Shown here: one piece after another, positions 1 to 8,317 of the stretch | Numbering within the stretch: position 1 is the first letter of the stretch | Layout of the letters: each line of letters opens with the position of its first letter | NCBI RefSeq assembly: GCF_003057875.1 | Contig: NZ_PYXZ01000006.1 | Location: 124,001-188,000 of the forward strand | Source: Nocardioides currus | Lineage (GTDB): Bacteria > Actinomycetota > Actinomycetes > Propionibacteriales > Nocardioidaceae | Reading direction: 5' to 3' | DNA: 64,000 nt | The notes under the pieces: generated by a model | What the model was told of the DNA's origin: nothing | Databases searched by the model: none | Seen by the model: only the letters and a program-made list of their open reading frames with translations | Translations under genes and position numbers: made by a program

Positions 1-175
1 GGCCCCGGGCGACCTGGTGGCGGTGCCCGGGACCGGCGCCTACTGCCGCTCGATGGCCTCCAACTACAACCATGCGCTGCGACCTCCGGTGATCGCTGTG
101 CGGGACGGGAAGATCTCCGTCGTGCTGCGCAGGGAGACTGAAGACGACCTGTTGGCTACTGACGTGGGTGCATGA
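1..175 (+). CDS. lysA: Diaminopimelate decarboxylase, C-terminal fragment
   Basis: The reading frame enters at base 2 and ends with TGA at 173-175. The visible tail contains [12 protein letters not shown], which matches the C-terminal PLP-proximal and dimer-interface segment of meso-diaminopimelate decarboxylase, the last enzyme of lysine synthesis. The 5' part lies outside the window. The stop is immediately followed by the hom start codon (TGAATG), so the two genes are probably cotranscribed. lysA-hom-thrC-thrB is the usual actinobacterial order, which supports the call. Only about 57 residues are visible, so integrity of the enzyme cannot be judged. Confidence 0.85.
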   Translation, partial: APGDLVAVPGTGAYCRSMASNYNHALRPPVIAVRDGKISVVLRRETEDDLLATDVGA

Positions 176-1468
176 ATGGATGACAAGCGACTGAAGGTCG
201 CGGTGCTGGGCTGTGGATCGGTGGGCTCACAGGTGGTGCGCCTGCTCACGGAGCAGGCCGACGACCTCGCGGCTCGCGTCGGCGCGCCCGTCGAGCTGGT
301 CGGGGTGGCCGTGCGCCGCCTCGACGCCCAGCGGGAGGTCGACGTGCCCGCGGAGCTGCTGACGACCGACGCGGCCGGGCTGGTGGCCCGCGACGACGTC
401 GACCTGGTGGTCGAGGTCATCGGCGGCATCGAGCCCGCCCGCTCGCTGATCCTGGCGGCGCTCTCCGGCGGCGCCAGCGTGGTCACGGCCAACAAGGCCC
501 TGCTGGCCGAGGACGGCCCCACCCTGTTCGAGGCGGCGGCCAAGGCCGAGCGCGACCTCTACTACGAGGCCGCCGTGGCCGGCGCCATCCCGATCCTGCG
601 GCCGCTGCGCGAGTCGCTGGCCGGCGACAGGGTCACCCGCGTCCTCGGCATCGTCAACGGCACCACCAACTTCATCCTCGACAAGATGGACACCTCGGGC
701 GCCGGCTTCTCGGAGGCGCTCGAGGAGGCGCAGGACCTCGGCTTCGCCGAGGCCGACCCGACCGCCGACGTCGAGGGCTTCGACGCGGCGGCCAAGGCGG
801 CGATCCTGGCCAGCCTCGCGTTCCACTCGCGGGTCACGGCCTCCGACGTCTACCGCGAGGGCATCTCCGAGGTCACCGCCGCCGACGTCCAGTCGGCCCG
901 CGAGATGGACTCGGTCGTCAAGCTGCTCGCCATCTGCGAGCTGCGGGGAGACCAGGTCGCGGCCCGCGTGCACCCCGCGATGATCCCGCGCAGCCACCCG
1001 CTCGCCAGCGTGCGCGGCGCCTACAACGCCGTGTTCGTCGAGTCCGAGGCCGCCGGCCAGCTGATGTTCTACGGCCCCGGAGCAGGCGGCTCGCCCACGG
1101 CCAGCGCCGTGCTGGGCGACCTCGTGACGGTCGCCCGCAACCGGCTCAGCGACACCCGCGGCGCCGGCGAGTCGGCGTACGCCGATCGGGCCGTGCTGCC
1201 GATGGGGGAGACCCGCACCCGCTACCACGTGGCGCTCGACGTCGACGACCGCTCGGGCGTGCTCGCCGCCGTGGCCAACGCGTTCGCCGACAACGACGTC
1301 TCGATCCAGACCGTGCGCCAGGAGGGTCGCGGCGAGGACGCGCAGCTCGTCGTGGTCAGCCACGCCGCCACCGACGCCGCGCTCAGCGCGACCGTCGAGC
1401 ACCTGCGGACCATGGACATCGTGCGCGACGTCACCTCGGTGATGCGCGTCGAAGGGGGAGACGAATGA
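176..1468 (+). CDS. hom: Homoserine dehydrogenase
   Basis: NAD(P)-dependent reduction of aspartate semialdehyde to homoserine, at the branch to threonine and methionine. The 430-residue protein starts with a Rossmann motif (VAVLGCGSVGSQ, residues about 9-20). It has the family signature around GIVNGTTNFIL and the catalytic Asp/Lys pair at D203 and K207 (spacing as in the yeast enzyme). The C-terminus is an ACT domain (about 345-425, RYHVALDVDDRSGVLA), which in this family binds threonine for feedback inhibition. The ATG directly follows the lysA stop, and the last four bases overlap thrC as ATGA, indicating translational coupling. Length and domains are typical of actinobacterial monofunctional Hom. 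Confidence 0.97.
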   Translation: MDDKRLKVAVLGCGSVGSQVVRLLTEQADDLAARVGAPVELVGVAVRRLDAQREVDVPAELLTTDAAGLVARDDVDLVVEVIGGIEPARSLILAALSGGASVVTANKALLAEDGPTLFEAAAKAERDLYYEAAVAGAIPILRPLRESLAGDRVTRVLGIVNGTTNFILDKMDTSGAGFSEALEEAQDLGFAEADPTADVEGFDAAAKAAILASLAFHSRVTASDVYREGISEVTAADVQSAREMDSVVKLLAICELRGDQVAARVHPAMIPRSHPLASVRGAYNAVFVESEAAGQLMFYGPGAGGSPTASAVLGDLVTVARNRLSDTRGAGESAYADRAVLPMGETRTRYHVALDVDDRSGVLAAVANAFADNDVSIQTVRQEGRGEDAQLVVVSHAATDAALSATVEHLRTMDIVRDVTSVMRVEGGDE

Positions 1469-2547
1469 CCACCGGCCAGTGGCCCCGCCGTCAGTGGCGG
1501 GGCGTGATCGAGGAGTACCGCGACCTCCTCGACCTCCCGGAGGGCCTCGAGGCGGTCACCCTGCGCGAGGGCGGCACCCCGCTCGTGCACTCCGAGTGGC
1601 TCTCCGGTCTGACCGGCGGCCAGGTCTGGCTCAAGGTCGAGGCCAACAACCCGACCGGCTCGTTCAAGGACCGTGGCATGACCGCCGCCATCTCGGTCGC
1701 GAAGCACGAGGGATCCGAGGCGGTCGTGTGCGCCTCCACCGGCAACACGTCGGCGTCGATGGCGGCCTACGCCGCCAAGGCCGGGCTCAAGCCGCTCGTC
1801 CTCATCCCCGAGGGCAAGATCGCGGCCGGCAAGATGGCGCAGGCCGTCGTGCACGGCGCGCAGATCGTCATGGTCCGCGGCAACTTCGACCACTGCCTCG
1901 ACCTCGCGCGCGGGCTGGCCCGCGACTACCCGGTCGCACTGGTCAACTCGGTCAACCCGGTCCGCCTCCAGGGCCAGAAGACCGGCTCGTTCGAGATCTG
2001 CGACTTCCTCGGCGACGCCCCCGACTACCACCTGCTCCCGGTCGGCAACGCGGGCAACATCGCGGCCTACTGGCTGGGTTACCAGCAGTACGCCGAGCTC
2101 GGCCGCGCGACGAAGCTGCCCGTGATGCGCGGCTTCCAGGCCGAGGGAGCGGCGCCGCTCGTCACCGGCGAGCCGTTCCCCGACCCGGAGACCAAGGCGA
2201 CCGCGATCCGTGTGGGCAACCCGGCGTCCTGGCACCTCGCCGAGATGGCGGCCAAGGAGTCGGAGGGCCGCTTCGCCGCGCTCTCGGACGCGCAGATCCT
2301 CTCGGCTCAGGCCGAGCTCGCCCGCCGCGACGGCGTCTTCGTCGAGCCGGCGTCGGCGGCCGGGGTGGCGGGCATGCTCGCCGAGCTCGCCGCCGGCGAG
2401 AGCTACGCCGGGAAGACGGTCGCGATCACGGTCACCGGGCACGGGCTCAAGGACACCGCCACCGCGCTCGAGTCCTACACCGACATCGTCGACACCGTCA
2501 TCGATGCCGACGTGGCCGCGGCCGCCGCGGCTGCCGGTCTCGCCTGA
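1465..2547 (+). CDS. thrC: Threonine synthase
   Basis: PLP-dependent conversion of O-phosphohomoserine to threonine. The 360-residue protein carries the PLP-lysine motif NPTGSFKDRGM with the Schiff-base lysine at K68, the CASTGNTSASMAAYA phosphate-cradle segment and the late GHGLKD motif. It lacks the long N-terminal extension of plant and E. coli enzymes, as expected for the short actinobacterial class. It starts inside the hom stop (ATGA overlap) and is followed after 2 bp by thrB, so the three genes form one operon. Confidence 0.97.
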   Translation: MTTGQWPRRQWRGVIEEYRDLLDLPEGLEAVTLREGGTPLVHSEWLSGLTGGQVWLKVEANNPTGSFKDRGMTAAISVAKHEGSEAVVCASTGNTSASMAAYAAKAGLKPLVLIPEGKIAAGKMAQAVVHGAQIVMVRGNFDHCLDLARGLARDYPVALVNSVNPVRLQGQKTGSFEICDFLGDAPDYHLLPVGNAGNIAAYWLGYQQYAELGRATKLPVMRGFQAEGAAPLVTGEPFPDPETKATAIRVGNPASWHLAEMAAKESEGRFAALSDAQILSAQAELARRDGVFVEPASAAGVAGMLAELAAGESYAGKTVAITVTGHGLKDTATALESYTDIVDTVIDADVAAAAAAAGLA

Positions 2548-2549
2548 GC

Positions 2550-3449
2550 ATGGCGACCTTCGTCAGCGGCCCCGTGCGGGTCACGGTCCCCGCCACGTCG
2601 GCCAACCTCGGTCCGGGCTTCGACTCGCTCGGCCTCGCCCTGTCCCTGCGCGACACCCTGTCGGCCGAGGTCACGGGCGAGGGGCTCACGGTCGAGGTGA
2701 CGGGCGCCGGCGCCGACGACGTCCCCCTCGACGAGTCCCACCTCGTGGTCCGCTCCATGCGGGCGGCGTTCGCCGCGATGGACGCGGAGCCCTCCGGGCT
2801 GACCCTGCGCTGCACCAACGTCATCCCGCACGGTCGCGGGCTCGGGTCGTCCTCGGCCGCGATCGTCGGCGGCGTCACGCTCGCCCGTGCCCTCGTCGCC
2901 GGCGGGCAGCTGCTGCTCGACGACGAGTCCCTGTTCCGCCTCGCGGCCGACATCGAGGGCCACCCCGACAACGTCGCCCCGGCGTTCTACGGCGGTTTCG
3001 TCATCTCCGGGCGTGAGGACGACGATTGGTACGCCGTGCCCGCCGGCGTCGACCCGCGCGTCGGCGCCGTGGTCTACGTCCCGCCGACCCCGGTCGAGAC
3101 GAGGGTCGCCCGCGGTCTCCTGCCCGAGGTCGTGCCGCACGCCGACGCCGCGGCCAACAGCGGACGGGCCGCGCTGCTCGTCGCCGCCCTCGCCGGACGG
3201 CCGGAGCACCTGCTGGCCGCCACCCGCGACTACCTGCACCAGGAGCAGCGCGAGCCGGCCATGCCCGAGTCGCTGGCCCTGGTCCACGCGCTGAGGGCCG
3301 ACGGGATCGCCGCCGTGGTCAGCGGGGCAGGCCCCACCGTGCTGGCCTTCACGGCCGGCAACGACCGCGAGCTGGTCGCACGCGCCCCGCGGGGGTGGGC
3401 GTGCCACGCCCTGTCCGTCGAGGCGGCCGGCGCACTCGTCGGGGACTGA
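2550..3449 (+). CDS. thrB: Homoserine kinase
   Basis: GHMP-family kinase that phosphorylates homoserine to feed ThrC. The 299-residue product has the N-terminal VPATSANLGPGFD motif, the ATP-binding GRGLGSSSAA loop and the C-terminal SGAGPTVLAF glycine-rich motif, all in the expected order. I chose the ATG at 2550, two bases after the thrC stop. The open frame runs much further upstream, but only as an overlap with thrC in another frame. It is the last gene of the hom-thrC-thrB operon; a GC-rich hairpin follows the stop. Confidence 0.95.
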   Translation: MATFVSGPVRVTVPATSANLGPGFDSLGLALSLRDTLSAEVTGEGLTVEVTGAGADDVPLDESHLVVRSMRAAFAAMDAEPSGLTLRCTNVIPHGRGLGSSSAAIVGGVTLARALVAGGQLLLDDESLFRLAADIEGHPDNVAPAFYGGFVISGREDDDWYAVPAGVDPRVGAVVYVPPTPVETRVARGLLPEVVPHADAAANSGRAALLVAALAGRPEHLLAATRDYLHQEQREPAMPESLALVHALRADGIAAVVSGAGPTVLAFTAGNDRELVARAPRGWACHALSVEAAGALVGD

Positions 3450-3450
3450 C

Positions 3451-3474
3451 CGGTCCGGCCCCGAGGCCGGGTCG
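3451..3474 (+). terminator. Hairpin after thrB
   Basis: One base after the thrB stop lies a hairpin with a perfect CCGGCC/GGCCGG core (3455-3460 and 3465-3470, 4-nt loop). The stem extends outward with two G-T wobbles and two further pairs. There is no T-tract, so it may act as a weak or tract-less terminator separating the threonine operon from rho. Confidence 0.45.
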
Positions 3475-3482
3475 GCTGGTGC

Positions 3483-3488
3483 TAGCAT
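3483..3488 (+). promoter_or_regulatory. Putative -10 of the rho promoter and long leader
   Basis: TAGCAT matches the actinobacterial TANNNT -10 box. It lies about 147 nt before the rho GTG, so the transcript would carry a leader of roughly 140 nt. rho genes are commonly autoregulated through termination in their leader (known for E. coli), so the leader length is plausible. No clear -35 is visible. Inferred from sequence only. Confidence 0.4.
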
Positions 3489-3634
3489 CGCGCTGCGCCG
3501 TACGGCGTGAGCACCTCCGCAGCGGTTCGCCCGCAGGGTGCCGAGCTCGTCCCGGCCGTCTGGTTGCCGGGTTCCCGTCCTGACGACACGCGCCGCTCTT
3601 CTCGCCAGCGGCCCCACAACCGAGTTGGACCCAC

Positions 3635-5521
3635 GTGACTGAAACTCCTGACGCTCCCACCGCTGCGCCCGCCACGAAGCGCGCCAAGTCGGGTGGGGGA
3701 CTCAGCTCCATGCTCCTCGCCGACCTGAAGTCGATGGCGAGCGGGCTGGGCGTCCCCGGCGCCGGCTCGATGAAGAAGGCCCAGCTGGTCGATGCCATCA
3801 AGGCCGTCCAGTCCGGCGGGTCGAAGCCGGCCGACAAGCCGGCCGAGAAGCGTGCCGACAAGCCGGCTGAGAGGGCCGACAAGCCGGCCGAGAAGCCGGC
3901 CGAGAAGCCTGCCGGGAACACCGAGAGGGCCGAGCCCGCCGCGGACGCGCCGAGCACGCCCACCGTCCAGGTGACCACCCGCCAGCGCACCCGCAATCGC
4001 CAGCCGGAGAAGCAGGGCGGCCAGCAGGCCGAGAAGAAGCAGGACGCGCAGAAGCAGGCCGAGAAGCCCTCCTACAAGCCGTCGGACCGGCCCGCCGAGA
4101 AGCAGGCCGAGCAGAAGCAGGTCGAGCAGAAGCAGGCCGACCAGAAGCAGGCCGACCAGAAGCAGGACGAGAAGCCCGCCGAGCGGCAGGGCGGCCAGCG
4201 CCAGCAGGACCGCCAGCCGAACCAGAACCAGAACCAGCAGGGTCAGCAGGGTCCGCACCAGAACGAGGACACCGACGAGGACGGCGAGGGCGGCAGCCGC
4301 CGCAACCGCCGCCGCCGAGGTCGCGACCGCGACCGGCAGGCCAACCGTGCCCCGGGTGGTCGCAACGAGCCCGACACGACGGTGCTCGAGGACGACGTCC
4401 TCGTGCCGGCGGCTGGCATCCTCGACGTCCTGGACAACTACGCCTTCGTGCGGACCTCGGGCTACCTCCCGGGCACCGACGACGTCTACCTGTCGCTGTC
4501 GATGGTGCGTCGCTTCGGCCTGCGCCGCGGCGACGCCGTGGTCGGCCAGGTGCGCCAGCCCCGCGAGGGCGAGCGCAAGGAGAAGTTCAACCCGATGGTG
4601 CGCATCGACAGCGTCAACGGCGCCGACCCGGAGGCCGCCCGCGAGCGCACCGAGTTCGAGTCGTTCACGCCCGTGCACCCCACCGAGCGCCTGCGCCTCG
4701 AGACCGACGGCGCCAACCTGATCGGGCGGGTCATCGACATCGCCGCGCCGATCGGCAAGGGCCAGCGTGGCCTCGTCGTTGCGCCGCCGAAGACCGGTCG
4801 GACCACGCTCCTCCAGTCGGTCGCGCAGTCGATCTCCAAGAACAACCCCGAGGTCCACCTGATGGTGGTGCTCCTCGACGCCCGCCCCGAGGAGGTCACC
4901 GACTTCCAGCGCGCCGTGAAGGGCGAGGTCATCGCCTCGACCTTCGACCGGGCCGCCAGCGACCACACGATGCTCGCCGAGCTCGCGATCGAGCGCGCCA
5001 AGCGACTCGTCGAGCTCGGCCACGACGTGACGGTGCTGCTCGACTCGGTGACGAGCCTGGCCCGGGCCTACAACGTCTCCGCGCCCGCGACCGGCCGCAC
5101 GCTCGCCGGCGGCGTCGACGCCGGTGCCGTGCACCCGCCCAAGCAGCTCTTCGGCGCGGCCCGCAACGTCGAGGGCGGCGGCTCGCTGACCGTCCTCGCG
5201 ACGGTCGTCGTCGAGACCGGCTCGGCCACCGACGAGGTGATCTACGAGGAGCTCGGCGGCACCGCCAACATGGAGCTGCGGCTGCGTCGCGAGCTGGCCG
5301 AGGGCCTCACCTACCCCGCCGTCGACTTCGTGGCGTCGGGCACGCGCCACGAGGCGCTGCTCTCCAGCGACCAGGAGGCGGGGATCGTCGCGTCGCTGCG
5401 GCGCCGGATGTCCGCGGACCCGATCGAGTCCGTCGCGCCGGTGCTCGAGCAGATCCGGGGCGCGCAGAACAACATCGCGTTCCTCACCCACCTGCAGCCC
5501 GGCTCCGGCCGGGGCAAGTAG
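3635..5521 (+). CDS. rho: Transcription termination factor Rho, active-site variant
   Basis: Position between thrB and rpmE-prfA is the canonical actinobacterial rho locus. The 628-residue protein has a Rho_N helix-extension-helix (about 25-63), then a low-complexity Lys/Glu/Gln/Pro-rich insert with KPAEK-type repeats (about 64-245). The RNA-binding cold-shock-like domain follows (VLDNYAFVRTSGYLPG), then the RecA-like ATPase. The core aligns without gaps to E. coli residues 184-366 at an offset of 205, yet key residues differ. The Walker-A lysine is R389 (PPKTGRTT), the catalytic glutamate is A416 (DARPEEV), the arginine after Walker B is S474 (DSVTSLARAYN), and K336 is G541. D470, R417 and the arginine finger R571 are kept. 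The family call is sure; normal ATPase activity is in doubt. GTG start; no strong ribosome site is evident. Confidence 0.93.
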   Translation: MTETPDAPTAAPATKRAKSGGGLSSMLLADLKSMASGLGVPGAGSMKKAQLVDAIKAVQSGGSKPADKPAEKRADKPAERADKPAEKPAEKPAGNTERAEPAADAPSTPTVQVTTRQRTRNRQPEKQGGQQAEKKQDAQKQAEKPSYKPSDRPAEKQAEQKQVEQKQADQKQADQKQDEKPAERQGGQRQQDRQPNQNQNQQGQQGPHQNEDTDEDGEGGSRRNRRRRGRDRDRQANRAPGGRNEPDTTVLEDDVLVPAAGILDVLDNYAFVRTSGYLPGTDDVYLSLSMVRRFGLRRGDAVVGQVRQPREGERKEKFNPMVRIDSVNGADPEAARERTEFESFTPVHPTERLRLETDGANLIGRVIDIAAPIGKGQRGLVVAPPKTGRTTLLQSVAQSISKNNPEVHLMVVLLDARPEEVTDFQRAVKGEVIASTFDRAASDHTMLAELAIERAKRLVELGHDVTVLLDSVTSLARAYNVSAPATGRTLAGGVDAGAVHPPKQLFGAARNVEGGGSLTVLATVVVETGSATDEVIYEELGGTANMELRLRRELAEGLTYPAVDFVASGTRHEALLSSDQEAGIVASLRRRMSADPIESVAPVLEQIRGAQNNIAFLTHLQPGSGRGK

Positions 5522-5545
5522 CGCGGAACAGGTCGGGGGACCACC

Positions 5546-5917
5546 ATGGCGCGCATCCTGGTCGCGGACGACGATGTCGACATCCGCGAGCTCGTGGAGT
5601 TCAAGCTCACCTCGCTCGGGCACGAGGTGGTGGCCGTCGCCGACGGCATGGCCGCGGTCCGGGCGTGCCAGGAGCAGCGGCCCGACCTGGCCGTGCTGGA
5701 CGTGATGATGCCCGGGCTCTCGGGCCTGGACGCGGTCCGGCTGATCCGGGCCGAGACCGCCCTGGCGGACCTTCCCGTCATCCTGCTGACGGCCCGGGCG
5801 CAGGAGTCCGATGTGGAGACGGGCTTCGACTCGGGTGCCGACGACTACATCACCAAGCCCTTCAGTCCGCGCGAGCTCGCCCACCGGGTGGCGGCCCTGC
5901 TGGCCCGCGACGAGTGA
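5546..5917 (+). CDS. Stand-alone response-regulator receiver domain
   Basis: The 123-residue product is a single CheY-like receiver with no output domain. All phosphorylation-site residues are present: acidic pair D9/D10, phospho-acceptor D52 (LDVMMPG), switch T82 and K104 (ITKPFSPREL). A GGGGGA ribosome site precedes the ATG, and the gene begins 24 bp after the rho stop, so cotranscription with rho is likely. No histidine kinase is in the window. Such single receivers act through protein contacts or phosphorelays; the target here is unknown. Its insertion between rho and rpmE is unusual, as these two are normally adjacent. Confidence 0.9.
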   Translation: MARILVADDDVDIRELVEFKLTSLGHEVVAVADGMAAVRACQEQRPDLAVLDVMMPGLSGLDAVRLIRAETALADLPVILLTARAQESDVETGFDSGADDYITKPFSPRELAHRVAALLARDE

Positions 5918-6039
5918 GGGAATGCCCGGATTCGCACTGGCGTTGACCTCGGTGGCACACTTGTGCGCTGGTTCCGGTTCACGTCTCCTGCAACCGAGCA
6001 CTGACGACCCGGAACATCGACCGACAAGGACGACACCCC

Positions 6040-6285
6040 ATGAAGAAGGACATCCACCCGGACTACGTGGAGACCCAGGTCACCTGCACCTGTGGCGCGA
6101 AGTTCACCACCCGCAGCACCGCGACCTCCGGCTCGATCCACGCCGACGTCTGCTCGCAGTGCCACCCGTTCTACACCGGCAAGCAGAAGATCCTCGACAC
6201 CGGCGGCCGCGTGGCCCGCTTCGAGGCTCGCTACGCCAAGAAGGCCCCGGCCGGCGCCCCGGCCGAGAGCGCCGAGAGCAAGTAG
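6040..6285 (+). CDS. rpmE: 50S ribosomal protein L31, zinc-binding type
   Basis: The 81-residue protein has the CxC...CxxC zinc ligands at C16, C18, C38 and C41, so it is the C+ form of L31 and not the zinc-independent paralogue made under zinc starvation. The core [19 protein letters not shown] and the [13 protein letters not shown] segment are characteristic. The tail beyond residue 70 is Ala/Glu-rich and variable. No Zur-like operator was seen upstream. A strong intrinsic terminator follows directly. Confidence 0.96.
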   Translation: MKKDIHPDYVETQVTCTCGAKFTTRSTATSGSIHADVCSQCHPFYTGKQKILDTGGRVARFEARYAKKAPAGAPAESAESK

Positions 6286-6294
6286 CCCCTCTCC

Positions 6295-6329
6295 AGCGCC
6301 GACCTCCCGCAATGCGGGAGGTCGGCGCT
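6295..6329 (+). terminator. Intrinsic terminator after rpmE
   Basis: A perfect 16-bp stem (6295-6310 with 6314-6329, left arm AGCGCCGACCTCCCGC) closes a 3-nt AAT loop and is followed by GTTCATTTCC. It starts 10 bp after the rpmE stop and lies 59 bp before prfA, so it probably separates rho-rpmE transcripts from the prfA operon. Confidence 0.85.
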
Positions 6330-6388
6330 GTTCATTTCCTGCCGTCCCGCACCGCCACCCGCTCGCCACTTGCGCAAGGAGCCGACCC

Positions 6389-7462
6389 GTGTTCGAGGCC
6401 GTTGAAGGGCTCGTCGCCGAGCACGCCGACATCGAGGCCCGGCTCGCCGCGCCCGAGACCCACGCCGACCAGCGGCTGGCCAAGCAGCTCAACCAGCGCT
6501 ACGCGGAGCTGAGCGCGATCGTCTCGACCTGGCGGCACTGGCTCCAGCTGGCCGACGACATCGAGGCCGCCCGCGAGCTCGCGTCGGAGGACCCCGCCTT
6601 CGCCGACGAGGCGGCGCAGCTCACCGCCGAGCGCGAGACGACCCAGGAGCGGCTGCGTCACCTGCTCATCCCGCGCGACCCGGCCGACGCCAAGGACGCC
6701 CTCCTCGAGGTGAAGTCGGGCGAGGGCGGTGAGGAGTCGGCGCTGTTCGCCGGCGACCTGCTGCGGATGTACACCCGATTCGCGGACCAGCACGGCTGGA
6801 GCACCGAGGTGCTCGACGCCACCGAGTCCGACCTGGGCGGCTACAAGTCGGTCACGGTCGCGGTGAAGGCCAAGGGCACGCCGCAGCCCGGCGAGGCGCC
6901 GTACGCCCTCCTCAAGTTCGAGGGTGGCGTGCACCGGGTGCAGCGCGTCCCGGTCACCGAGTCGCAGGGCCGGGTGCACACCAGCGCCGCCGGCGTCCTG
7001 GTGATGCCCGAGGCCGAGCAGGTCGACGTCGAGATCGACGACAACGACCTGCGCATCGACGTCTACCGCTCGTCGGGCCCCGGAGGGCAGAGCGTCAACA
7101 CCACCGACTCGGCCGTCCGCATCACGCACCTGCCGACCGGGATCGTCGCCAGCTGCCAGAACGAGAAGAGCCAGCTCCAGAACAAGGAGTCGGCCATGCG
7201 GATCCTCCGCGCCCGGCTGCTCGCCGCCGCCGAGGAGGAGGCCAACGCCCAGGCCAGCGCCGCGCGCAAGAGCCAGATCCGCACCGTCGACCGCTCCGAG
7301 CGCATCCGCACCTACAACTTCCCGGAGAACCGCATCTCCGACCACCGCACCGGTTACAAGGCCTACAACCTCGACACCGTGCTCGACGGCGACCTCGGCC
7401 CGGTGCTCCAGTCCTGCGTCGAGGCCGACCTCGCCTCGCGGCTGGAGGGCCTGAACGAATGA
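6389..7462 (+). CDS. prfA: Peptide chain release factor 1
   Basis: Class I release factor reading UAA and UAG. The 357-residue protein has the catalytic GGQ at 232-234 ([16 protein letters not shown]) and the codon-recognition tripeptide PVT at 188-190. PxT marks RF1 rather than RF2 (SPF). The open frame extends far upstream through rpmE, but I chose GTG at 6389: AAGGAG lies 7 nt before it and the encoded N-terminus ([19 protein letters not shown]) fits the family. The gene overlaps prmC by ATGA, which couples the factor to the enzyme that methylates its GGQ glutamine. Confidence 0.96.
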   Translation: MFEAVEGLVAEHADIEARLAAPETHADQRLAKQLNQRYAELSAIVSTWRHWLQLADDIEAARELASEDPAFADEAAQLTAERETTQERLRHLLIPRDPADAKDALLEVKSGEGGEESALFAGDLLRMYTRFADQHGWSTEVLDATESDLGGYKSVTVAVKAKGTPQPGEAPYALLKFEGGVHRVQRVPVTESQGRVHTSAAGVLVMPEAEQVDVEIDDNDLRIDVYRSSGPGGQSVNTTDSAVRITHLPTGIVASCQNEKSQLQNKESAMRILRARLLAAAEEEANAQASAARKSQIRTVDRSERIRTYNFPENRISDHRTGYKAYNLDTVLDGDLGPVLQSCVEADLASRLEGLNE

Positions 7463-8313
7463 CGTCCGTACGCCGCAGCGTGGCCTTGGCCTCGGCGGTC
7501 GGCCGGCTCCGTGCGGCCGGGGTCGCGAGCCCCGAGCACGACGCGGCCGAGCTCCTCGCCCACGTCCACGGCATGGAGCGGCGCGACCTGTTCCGGGTCG
7601 ACACCGTGGAGGGGGAGCGGGCGACGCGCTTCGAGTCCCTCGTCGCCCGGCGTGCGGCACGCGAGCCCCTCCAGCACCTGACCGGCGCCGCGTACTTCCG
7701 CCACGTCGAGCTCGCGGTGGGACCCGGCGTCTTCGTGCCGCGGCCCGAGACCGAGCTGCTGGCCGGCTGGGCGATCGAGCACGCGCAGGCCGTGGCCGGT
7801 CGCGCCCCGGTCGTCGTCGACCTGTGCACCGGGTCGGGCGCCATCGCCCGGGCGGTCGCCGACGAGGTGCCCGACGCGGAGGTGCACGCGGTCGAGCTGG
7901 ACGAGGACGCCCACGCCTGGGCGGAGCGCAACCTCGCCGGCACCGGGGTCGACCTGCGGCAGGGCGACATGGCCACGGCGTTCGACGACCTGCTCGGCAC
8001 CGTCGACGTGGTGGTGTGCAACCCGCCGTACATCCCGCTCGAGGCGTGGGAGTCGGTGGCTCGCGAGGCCCGCGACCACGACCCCCACCTCGCCCTCTTC
8101 TCCGGCGACGACGGCCTCGACGCCATCCGGGTCCTCGCCGTGCGCGCGGCCGGGCTGCTGCGGCCGGGGGGAGTGGTCGGCGCGGAGCACGCCGACGTCC
8201 AGGGCGACTCGGCGCCGGGCGTCTTCGCCGCCGCCGGTCGCTGGTCCGACGTCGTCGACCACCGCGACCTGGCAGGTCGTCCGCGCTTCACGACGGCCCG
8301 GCTGGCACGATAG
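7459..8313 (+). CDS. prmC: Release factor glutamine methyltransferase
   Basis: SAM-dependent N5-methylation of the GGQ glutamine of release factors. The 284-residue protein has an N-terminal helical substrate-binding part (1-85), a Rossmann SAM motif ([16 protein letters not shown], about 120-135) and the catalytic NPPY motif (VVCNPPYIP). It starts within the prfA stop (ATGA). The threonylcarbamoyl-AMP synthase gene follows after 4 bp. The prfA-prmC-sua5 order is widespread and supports all three calls. Confidence 0.95.
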   Translation: MTSVRRSVALASAVGRLRAAGVASPEHDAAELLAHVHGMERRDLFRVDTVEGERATRFESLVARRAAREPLQHLTGAAYFRHVELAVGPGVFVPRPETELLAGWAIEHAQAVAGRAPVVVDLCTGSGAIARAVADEVPDAEVHAVELDEDAHAWAERNLAGTGVDLRQGDMATAFDDLLGTVDVVVCNPPYIPLEAWESVAREARDHDPHLALFSGDDGLDAIRVLAVRAAGLLRPGGVVGAEHADVQGDSAPGVFAAAGRWSDVVDHRDLAGRPRFTTARLAR

Positions 8314-8317
8314 GCAG

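Noticed and set aside
1479-2549. Upstream extension of the thrB frame through thrC
   Set aside because: Arg/Pro-rich out-of-frame reading of thrC; thrB starts at 2550, two bases after the thrC stop.
3482-6001. 839-codon open frame on the minus strand over rho
   Set aside because: Shadow of rho: high GC removes stops on the opposite strand. The predicted protein is His/Arg/Leu-biased, has no motif, and lies over a well-supported gene.
6092-6388. Upstream extension of prfA through rpmE
   Set aside because: Reads rpmE out of frame and crosses its terminator; the GTG at 6389 has a proper ribosome site.
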